Shown: piece after piece, positions 56,064 to 64,000 of the stretch | Position numbering within the stretch: position 1 is the first letter of the stretch | Layout of the letters: every line of letters begins with the position of its first letter | Origin: Haliotis asinina | Taxonomy: Eukaryota; Mollusca; Gastropoda; Lepetellida; Haliotidae | Direction: 5' to 3' | DNA: 64,000 nt | Assembly (NCBI RefSeq): GCF_037392515.1 | Contig: NC_090282.1 | Location: forward strand, 31,857,054-31,921,053 | Notes under the pieces: model-generated | Seen by the model: only the letters and a program-made list of their open reading frames with translations | Told to the model about the DNA's origin: nothing | The model's database searches: none | Translations under genes and position numbers: made by a program

Positions 56064-56205
56064 AGTAGCCAAATGGTTAAAGCGTCGGCACGTCACGCGC
56101 AACACATTGGTTTTATACCCCGCATGGGCACAATGAGTGAAGTCCATTTCGGGTGTCCCCCGAAGTGACACTGCTGGAATAGCGCTAAAAGCGATGTAAA
56201 ACCAA
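56064..56205 (+). mobile_element. SINE type A, in intron
   Basis: AGTAGCCAAATGGTTAAAGC (A box), a degraded B box (GGTTTTATACCCCGCATGG), GAAGTCCATTTCGGGTGTC, GACACTGCTGGAATAGC and GCGATGTAAAACCAAG. The ACTCAC end is lost. Confidence 0.75.
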
Positions 56206-56299
56206 GTTTAAGACCAATTATTTCAACGGTAGAAAAGGTGAAATTCACACGTGTATACACAAAGAGTTCGACAGCACAACAGCAGCCTTCTTTGTTGTG

Positions 56300-56560
56300 T
56301 CTGTCCATAAGCCGGCGTCAAAGCCAGTACTTTGTAGCAAGTACTGCCCGGGACCATCTTGCTGGCAAGACGATGACGCAGGTGATGTAGCGGTCTGGGC
56401 ATGGGTGGTAACTCTTGGTCGGCAGTTTCCACGGCGACCTTTGGCGGAATCGGTCTGCAGGAAAAGATCCCGAAGACGAGATATGGTGCTCTGATGAACG
56501 TTGAATGTAGGGCAACTGCAGACTGCGACTCACCATCTTCAAAGAGGCCTATGTCGATGT
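56300..56560 (-). mobile_element. Tc1-like transposase fragment, decayed
   Basis: On the - strand, one frame reads FNVHQSTISRLRDLFLQTDS followed by GNCRPRVTTHAQT, matching the HTH and RPRVTTPxQ linker of a Tc1-like transposase. No catalytic motifs remain. A related decayed copy is at 63300-63900. Confidence 0.55.
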
Positions 56561-57049
56561 TTGGATTAGCGACATTCAGTCGTGGCCTGATGACTTTGCA
56601 TTTTTTAGGCCAAAAGTTGACGTTTTGGAAAGAAACAGTATATTAGTATTGTTCTTGTCGCAGCTACAAGAGTCCAATATTCTCAAAAATCATCTGTGCG
56701 GTTCCTATTATGAAAAGTGTTTTGTTGGCCTCTTAGGTCACAAGCTGTCTGTCTGTCTGAATACACAAGATTACTCGCCTCAGAGACTGAATGCCACTGC
56801 TTAGCGTGGTATCCAAATTAAAAGCATGTCACCAAGAACTAGAACAAAGAGACAACTTTCACAAATAGTTACGCATACACACTGACACACGCACAAGCGG
56901 ACGCACGCATGCATGCAGGCATCCAGGCATTCGTTGCCGTATAACTGCAACAATCTTGAACATTGGGTTAAGATATATTTCCATTTTTCTGTAAAGATAG
57001 AATAATGAAAGGAAGAATTTTGGAATAATGGAATATATGTTTTGCTTAC

Positions 57050-57219
57050 GCGCACGAAATCATATCCACTTTCTGTCTCAAAGTCACCAAACACAAGCTG
57101 TAGAGACACTCCTGGAGCTGGCACAATGGTGTACGTGCAGGATAGTGAGCCCCCATAGTTTCCGGGGTAGCCAGGCGAGGTAATGCTGCCGCTGTTAGCG
57201 GTGATGACGCCACCACAAC
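57050..57219 (-). CDS. CUB/PAN-like protein, first half of the CUB domain
   Basis: A 170-base exon between the acceptor GTTTTCGCAG (AG at 57221-57220) and the donor GTAAGC (from 57049). It reads CGGVITANSGSITSPGYPGN, YGGSLSCTYTIVPAPGVS and LQLVFGDFETESGYDFVR: the CGG start, SPGYPGNY turn, paired Cys and FxxFETE/YDFVRV core of a CUB domain. CUB domains are extracellular protein- or glycan-binding modules, so a secreted or cell-surface protein is expected. The exon starts two bases into a codon, so at least one upstream exon, with a signal peptide, must exist further right; it was not found. Confidence 0.85.
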
Positions 57220-60120
57220 CTGCGAAAACGAACAACAGTACAGCGTCCGGAGTGGAGGTATATGGACTCCCGACTACATAAAACAAATGCTCCTAACCAA
57301 GGCAGGTTATCACATCGAGGATGGATTCTTAGATTATGTATTTTCTCTTTCAGAAATAGGGACCGTACATATATTGATTTATGGCAGGTGGGGGTGGGGG
57401 AGGCTAATGGTGATTTATATGTAGAAGCAGGAACAATGTGAATGACCGAGCGACACCCCCCCACCCTCCCCCACCACCACCACCCTTCCTCCCGTTAATT
57501 AAGTACAAAGTGACCACCAACAATCACTATTCGATATTTCTCTAAAAAGCAAAACATACCTGGCTAGCTATTCTCGAAACATTCATAACCCTACGAACCT
57601 TTTACGTTCATTCTTAACACATGGGAGTATTTTAGGGCTGCGTTTCGAGCATAACGGCCCTGTCTTTCAAACCTTTTCTCGTCATATCTTTAAAAATATC
57701 CAAATAGTACTAAATATTTGCTTAAGTATGCCGTGTTCACTACAAAACAAACATTACCCTCTGTGATTCAAGCCAAATCTGTTCCCCAGACTGTTTTCTC
57801 TACCTTAAACACCACAATCTGTACCTCTGCACAGGTGTCATTATTATCTAACTGGAGTTCTGGTCAATCGCTCACGTGATTGTCTTGATTTCCTTGACAG
57901 GAGTACTGCTGTGCGGTTTTAGGAAAACATTTAAGCTTTGGGCCAATATTGTGAATGGCGGGTGCGATCAGTAGACCCTTTTAGCGAACATCTGATGTCA
58001 TCCTCGATTCTCAATGATTCATTCATATCGTTTTAACAGCCATTTTTCCTTCACACCAAACAAACTTTGTTTCTGAGGATATTCAAGACTGAGTATTTGC
58101 ATTAACGTTCTATTTCTTCCGGGTGCATACCTGTAGAAGTCTTTCCTACCTACTTCAAAGCATCAGGGCGACGTCGAACGTGGATATAGCCCTATAGAAA
58201 TTATTCATTATTACTCTGTTATCATTAGTATTATATTGAGATCAGTACGTCACATTAGCACTATACAGATAAAGCACCTACATTTATTGACCATGTATGA
58301 TGTAGGTAAAGTCAGGTATATGTGCTTTCTTACAGAACAACGCAATATTGCCTTAACACTAATGGTGCTCATCAGCGCTAATCGATGGATACTATAATCG
58401 TTCTTGTCAGAAACATTGTCCTCATACACTATTCTCATTAAATATCTAAATATCTTATGCTGTATGCAAGTATACACCATTACCAATTATTGCTTATGAC
58501 GGATACTCTTATTGTCTTTCTATTTGAGAAAGAGCTAGTGACTTAAAACTCGTAACAAAGGGCACTTGTACATGTGAACTTATGAATACCTGAGTTGGAA
58601 GGATCAGTACTGGAAAACAATTATTTGCAAAGTTATTATGTCTCCTGTAAATATCAGCCGTTGACTGTAGGTTATTTAAACATGTGAAGAATACAGATAT
58701 ATCAGTATATATATATGGGCTTCGTGTAGTATATTGTAATATACTGCTAATTATGTGGTAGACGCAGATCGAAATGAATCAAGCTAAAAGATAAAGTCAT
58801 AAGTAACCCCAGCAATGGCAAAATACTCTGTATGAATATGTCAACTAGCTATGACTATGTCAAATGTTTTGGCGTGTTTATAGCAACGTGGAAGGGGAAT
58901 ACTGAAAGAGATTTAAGCACTGTTATTGAAAGGAGCTCCACCACCATGGAAAGGCAAAGAATACTTTATTTGGAAATCCAAAACTACCAAAAGACACCAG
59001 TGCACCGCCGAGCCTGTCCACGTGCCAAGTTTGGTGAAGGAACAGTGAACGGTTTTAAAGTTCTGCTCCGGATAAGAGCACCAATACCAACTTCAGTTTG
59101 GTGTCCCTGCGTAAAATTGAACCTTTTTTCCCGATGTCCACATTAGATCAAAAGTTATAATGAGTGTACAATTAACAGCATTCTGATAACAATCAGTACG
59201 TTAATACGACTGGGGCACCTTCAGAAGAGAAAATTGGATAATAACCTCTAAAATCATTCTAGAAGCTATCATATGTCCGAGTGAACCATTTGACGGACTT
59301 TACAGCAGACCTACTCAAGGTAACACTATAGCTTGAAGAACTTCCAATGTACATGGAAGCTGGCATACCCTGTGTTAACGGGGTGGACTTAAACCCGACT
59401 TACAATATTTGTTGAAATATTTGCAAGACACGCATGTCGTAGAACAGTTACCTTCATCGAAACGTGATCTTGCATCTTATGGGCATAAAAACTGGCAAAC
59501 AATTTCGTGAAGGAAAAGTAAATTTGACCCACCTCCTCACCCAAGTATGTTTAAGACTGTTTATTCTATTTTGATATTCAAATAAATATGACACACAGGT
59601 CACGAAATATACAATATATCGTTCCTCTCAGTTAATGCAATTCGAATCGGATATACTAACATTGTCCCTTGTAGATAAAAATAATGTTGTCATGAATATC
59701 ACGTCATGACTGTGTTGATGGTTATTATTTGAATTTCTTAACCATTTGGCATAAAAAGCATGCAAGCACATTTCCAAACTGCTTTTTCTATGTTTTGGAA
59801 CACACGGACATATAGGTGAATCATTTAACTAACGCGCGACATTTGTCAAAATGGGTGAAACTCATGCTTTGGTATAAGTACGGAAGTTTATCGGTACCAC
59901 ATTGTAGCAGCTTTTCATCATCTGCACAGATGAAATTAACATCCACGTAGTTGATATTTTGTTCAGATTGTTGCACAGCTATGCTTCCATAAATAAGCAC
60001 TGATGTTACAACTGGGGAGATTATATCTTGTAGACGTCCGTATTAGCACATGTCCAAAAGAAACTTTATCCTTGTTTTATCAGCCACATAAGTTATACCG
60101 CAATAGACGCATTAAGTACA
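57220..60120. other. No gene identified; should hold the 5' end of the CUB/PAN gene
   Basis: A search by eye for a - strand signal-peptide exon ending in the right phase gave no convincing candidate. G/C-rich tracts lie at 57389-57485. The open frame 58832-59146 has no known domain. Confidence 0.4.
57389..57485. repeat. Complementary G-rich and C-rich tracts
   Basis: GTGGGGGTGGGGGAGG at about 57389 and CCCCCCCACCCTCCCCCACC at about 57456 are near reverse complements 50 bp apart. Either strand could form a G-quadruplex, or the two a hairpin. Confidence 0.7.
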
Positions 60121-60256
60121 ATGTGTTGGAAAGATCAAAATCGCAATGAAATCAACATATATAAAGTACCAGTCACACAGCAGTGCAGCGTGTTGGAAAG
60201 ATCAAAATCGCAATGAAATCAACATAGTGAAAATAAGCAGTCACACAGCAGCAGTT
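60121..60256. repeat. 67-bp tandem duplication
   Basis: GTGTTGGAAAGATCAAAATC, GCAATGAAATCAACATA and CAGTCACACAGCAG occur twice in series with only a few differences. Confidence 0.9.
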
Positions 60257-61302
60257 ACCGGCATGACAGGTTTCCGAATTGGGATGGGTTTGCAAAAACA
60301 AGTTTCAATAAAATGGCTAATAGGCCCGCATATAGGTGTAACATACTCTCAGGTTCAATGAAATGACACATTTTAGCGTGTAATGAGTCCACTGGTTAAC
60401 GGCCTTTCATCAATAAAGACGGCCCTCTGGCAGTCACGTCGCTGCCAACGACGTGTCGTCCGTTACCATCTCCATCTCTGGCGATGATGTGCCTGTCCTC
60501 TGTAAGTCCTATGTCTTCTGCAGCTCCTCTATTTACGTGAGCTCTGAGTCGTCTAGCCATTTTGCCAGCGATTAGCCACATACGCCAATGCATTGGTCAC
60601 TACCGACGTCCGTCATTGTCAGAAATAAAGCATGAACAGTATCGTCCTGAAGACGTGTGTTACTTTCAGCATAGAACATTGTTGTGTTTAGACGAAGTGT
60701 TTTGCATTGATTTAGTTTTGAACTTGTGAGTTTAAATACTTGCGGCGTTTTTTTTTTTGTTTTTTTGTTTGTTTTTTTTGTTTGTTTTTTTTTGGGGGGG
60801 GGTGGGGGTGGGGGGGTCAAGGTGGCAAACTTTCTTTCGGTGATAAGTTGTATTTGTATAAGAAAGGGGTGTAATACACTCATACAATACATACTGGATT
60901 ATGCAAACCTTGACCACTTTCATCATGGCCACGTAGATGGGGATGTGTCGTATTTGTCGTCACTGACATTGCAGATGATTATAATGATCAATAAACCGCA
61001 TTATTCCATTACAAACACAACCAACGTATCTACAATTACTGCACGCTTAGATGCGGATGCTCTTAAAAACATTTACTCAAAACTGTTTGCAATTATAATG
61101 ACAACCCACGGTGCAAATCAATGGCGACTTCCCTCGGCATGTTCATTTCCTTTAAACATGAAAAAAATCAATCAGGTATTTATTTAAATGTACAAGGACC
61201 CAGTATGCTTTGCTTGAGCAAACAGATTTTGCAAACATTGTTCTAGAGCATTAATGTGTAAACTATGTTCCAAATGTGTGGGAATGAATCGCACACATGA
61301 TG
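60257..61302. other. No supported gene; T/G homopolymer tract
   Basis: Includes the T-rich/G-rich run at 60750-60822. A - strand frame at 60593-60396 (HVNRGAAEDIGLTEDRHII) has protein-like composition but no recognised family. Confidence 0.4.
60750..60822. repeat. T-rich then G-rich low-complexity tract
   Basis: T runs separated by single G bases, then GGGGGGGGTGGGGGTGGGGG. The G part could form a quadruplex. Confidence 0.9.

Positions 61303-61368
<66 letters not shown>
61303..61368. repeat. (TG)n microsatellite
   Basis: An uninterrupted TG run of about 64 bases. Confidence 0.97.
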
Positions 61369-61370
<2 letters not shown>

Positions 61371-61970
61371 CATGCACGAGCACAGTGCACGTGTACCTAG
61401 TAGTAGTAATGAATATTTCAGCGATATTGACTGTGCGTCGTGAATGTCATGGACAATTGGTATTTACAGTTCAATGACGTAGATATCTTTTATTAATAAA
61501 ATAGGATGGGATCGAAGTTTTACAGTCTGTCTGTGATCCTGTAAACTCGGCATGGACGGCTACTCAACATGGTCCAGGGATCGTTGTACAAAACGATCTT
61601 AGCACTAAGGTGACCATAAAACCCATACCTTAACATAGACTTAAGACTTAACTCTCTAAGGGTGTTTCGCACAAGACACTCAGTTAGGTAAGATGTTTTG
61701 CAGCTTATTAAGTCTTTGTTCACACAGGTTGAACACACGAATGTCACAAATATTTTAGGTATCAAAGGGAAACAGGAATTGCATTCACCTGAATGTTATG
61801 TTGAATGTTTAAATTATCTCACGATGCCAAGAAAAGTGCCTCGTTCCGTCCGTTTAGGTAACCAATGTTCAGTCCACAGGTTATGTGTCCGGAGCTCAAA
61901 CACGGAACATGACATCTGGTTTAGCCATATAAATCACAGGCAAACTGTAGTGCATAGAGAAAATGACCAG
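61369..61970. other. No gene seen
   Basis: A segment near 61575-61660 (ATCGTTGTACAAAACGATC, TTAAGACTTAACTC) looks MITE-like because of short internal palindromes. The 61698-62201 frame runs into an inverted repeat and has no motif. Confidence 0.35.
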
Positions 61971-62463
61971 TATTCTTACATGAGAGCGAAGCGAGCAAAG
62001 GTTGGCAACGTACTTTCCACGCTTCAGTTCGGAAAATATTTTTCATGTCAAAATTTAATATCGCCACCATCAAAAGTATACACCTATTTCTTCACTGGGG
62101 TTTGCTCTCACATTTCCAACCCCATCTTGAACAATTACTCACGTGAAGCGCAACCCGTGATAGATCAGACAGTTCTTTGCCTCCATTATTATTCCACATG
62201 AAATACTTACAGTTACGTCCCCTGCTTCATTCGCCTGAAGTCTGAATACCACGAGTGGTGCTTAAAATGTTGAATAAAACATACTTCACGTGAGTAATTA
62301 TTAAACATGGGGTAGGAAATGTGAGAGCACAACCAAGTGGGGAAATGGGGGTGTACCTTTGATGGTGGCGATGTTTAGTTTTTATATGAAAAATATTTTT
62401 GGATCAGAGGTGAAGAAAGTAAGTTGACAACCTTTGCTCGCTTCGCTCGCATATATGAAGACT
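61971..62463. repeat. Large inverted repeat, 180-bp arms
   Basis: The left arm 61971-62148 (GAGCGAAGCGAGCAAAGG, ATCGCCACCATCAAAAG, GCTCTCACATTTCC, AATTACTCACGTGAAG) is matched in reverse complement by 62284-62463 (CCTTTGCTCGCTTCGCTCGC, CTTTGATGGTGGCGAT, GGAAATGTGAGAGC). Identity is roughly 80% by eye. The spacer is 135 bp. It is either two facing copies of one MITE or a foldback element. Confidence 0.9.
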
Positions 62464-63299
62464 TGTCATATTATCTATGCGCAACATCATTTGCGCTACG
62501 GTGTGCCTGTGCGTAAATGAACGTTTTCTAGTAACGTTTGCTTTTATTGTCACCGTATAGCCTGTGGAATACATGTACCAATCCTAACTTCAGATGTGCC
62601 TGAACTTTAAACATATATGAAGATATAATTTTCATAGCAAACTCAAATGGTTGTCAGAAAACAGACTGTTTTAAAATATGTTAAGTAGACATACAAAGAA
62701 GATATTAAACACAAAGACGTCGTTTGTGATTACATTGTTTTCCAGAAAGAAACAAACAACTGCACTGGTCCCACATCAGCGCCTATGCATATCGAATTCT
62801 CGGCCATTGTCAGAAGACTAGATGCTACATCACAGTGGAGTGGCCTCCACATGTACCCTTTGTTACAACGCATTAATTTACAAGACAGTGAATTGATTTC
62901 CACTGACTCACGGTGTATTATATACCAAAGCAAAATTGGTGACGGAAATACCCTAGTTACAAAGAACTGTACCGATACACTCGCCAAAAAGAGAAACGAA
63001 AGGGCGGTTCCAGCACTTCATTTCTGTATGTTTCAGTATGACGATTCCTAGGTTCGAATCCCATTAATCATGTCGTGGTTTTGTAGTAAGCGCATACACA
63101 TCCCAAAGTGAGTTTGTAAAAGTTACATAAAAATAAAAGATTATGAAGATGCTAGGAAAGTGCATGCAGAGCAGTTTTCCACGTAATGCACGTGCCATGT
63201 GTCGGAAGCATGAGTGGAGACAACGACTATCCAAATCAAATTCATCATTTCATTACGTACGACGTACACGAAGATAAAAACAAATTCCAAAACTGAATA
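62464..63299. other. No gene seen
   Basis: A B-box-like GGTTCGAATCCC at about 63053 hints at a SINE relic, but no matching A box was found. Confidence 0.35.
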
Positions 63300-63900
63300 C
63301 TTCGAACCGAATGTCGCCATTTGGACGTTTGGAAGCAGGGGCGTACGAGTCTGCCGCTGCAAGAAAAAGACCACCACAGCACCATATCTTGGTTATGGAA
63401 TCCATTTACTCGCTTCACTAAGACCAAAGATCGTCCCATAGGTGGAACACCAAGAGTGACCACACCTGCCCTGTACCGGAGACACGACTACACCAACAAC
63501 GATGTGCCCAATGGTGCCACGGGGAATAGGCATTGGTGTTTCATCTGTGTCACCGAGTTGTTACAGCAACGGACACTGCATGACAAGTTCCTGGTTTTCG
63601 AAGAATTTCCGACCGAATCATTAGAAATCGTCTGAGAGAAGTGGTAATGTGAGCATATCGACCAAAATTTTGACATGTTTGGATACAATCTGGGGAACTC
63701 GACACAGCAATGAATCGCGTTTCCTTCAGTAAAGACGGGGTGAGAGACAACGTGTCTCTCGACATCGACACGAACGGTTTGCGCCGAACTGTGTTGGACA
63801 GGTGGACAGATTTTGTGGAGAACGTCATGGTGTTGGGAGCCATGTCCTACATGGGTAGATCAAAGCTACGAGGGTTGGCTGAAAAGTTCTCAGCCTGAGT
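63300..63900 (+). mobile_element. Tc1-like transposase remnant, decayed
   Basis: Across several frames the + strand reads HTH and linker sequence (STISWLWNPF, GGTPRVTTPA), then RNRLREV-like sequence near 63630, NESRFLQ near 63713, RHERFAPNCVGQVDRF near 63765 and GERHGVGSHVLHG near 63820. This follows the N-terminal to first-catalytic-block order of a Tc1-like transposase. Many frameshifts and stops. It is of the same group as the fragment at 56300-56560. Confidence 0.65.
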
Positions 63901-64000
63901 GGTTTTTCCCCACCAGGTAGAGACAGGTGTTTGCCACCAATGAGGACAATCATTTAGTGAATCATAGACACAAGAACTACAAACGTACTAATAGTTTTAT

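Larger units (their letters stand above)
55464..57049 (-). other. Intron of the CUB/PAN gene
   Basis: A 1.6-kb intron holding a type A SINE (56064-56205) and a decayed Tc1-like fragment (56300-56560). The segment 55740-55860 has a GTGGTTCGGCTGGCTGAGC to GTTTGAATCCTAG pattern, perhaps another tRNA-derived SINE head. Confidence 0.7.

Noticed and set aside
58832-59146. 104-codon + strand frame
   Set aside because: No domain or splice signal; wording such as CCAAGTTTGGTGAAGGAAC looks like dispersed noncoding repeat sequence.
60396-60593. - strand frame with HVNRGAAEDIGLTEDRHII
   Set aside because: It looks protein-like but matches no family I know and has no splice context; other frames there are equally readable.
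61698-62201. 167-codon + strand frame
   Set aside because: Its second half lies in an inverted-repeat arm and its first half has no motif.

Overview
The window looks like nuclear DNA of a marine mollusc, most likely a gastropod. This is inferred from intron-bearing animal genes, dense DNA transposons (Tc1, mariner, MULE), a YR-type retroelement, and many short SINEs ending in ACTCACTCAC-type tails, which I associate with gastropod genomes. No rRNA gene, convincing functional tRNA or CRISPR array was seen. The window is gene-poor and repeat-rich.

Three host genes can be supported. (1) A dienelactone-hydrolase-family gene on the + strand: promoter and noncoding first exon near 10.5 kb, a 4 kb intron, and the whole coding region in one exon at 14564-15256. 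A second possible first exon at 13142-13165 would add a myristoylation-type N-terminus in frame. (2) A DHHC palmitoyltransferase on the + strand, with its main coding exon at 26461-27558. (3) A gene on the - strand whose last three exons (57219-57050, 55463-55322, 53326-53070) join in phase to encode a CUB domain and a PAN-like cysteine module. Its 5' end was not found.

Layout. 0-9.9 kb: a decayed coding segment, an inverted-repeat element beside a Ty3/gypsy-type fossil, two copies of a 285-bp MITE, a tRNA-Arg-like SINE, and GT-rich satellites. 9.9-15.6 kb: the hydrolase gene. 15.6-25 kb: a Tc1 element with its TIRs (17280-18603), two oppositely oriented arrays of a GAGAAAGCGATA minisatellite, and a 25/50-bp array. 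25-29 kb: the DHHC gene. 29-35 kb: SINEs, a LINE remnant and a long hairpin. 35.7-39 kb: a broken DIRS/Ngaro-type retroelement. 40.4-43.4 kb: about 57 copies of a 38-bp minisatellite followed by a diverged satellite of about 150 bp. 43.5-44.8 kb: a nearly intact mariner. 46-52.5 kb: a near-perfect 59-bp-arm hairpin, a 370-390-bp tandem duplication, a complete Tc1-like element with an open 341-aa transposase, a deleted FLYWCH/MULE transposase and microsatellites. 52.7-57.3 kb: the CUB/PAN gene, with introns carrying SINEs, a Tc1 fragment and a 64-bp minisatellite. 57.3-64 kb: mostly noncoding, with a 180-bp-arm inverted repeat and a decayed Tc1 at the end.

The genes show no operon-like or pathway link. 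The items most worth following up are the in-frame alternative exon of the hydrolase, the 38-bp array with an isolated monomer beside the YR retroelement, the inverted minisatellite arrays, and two SINE families that share one 3' tail. I found no clear evidence of a wholly new system.
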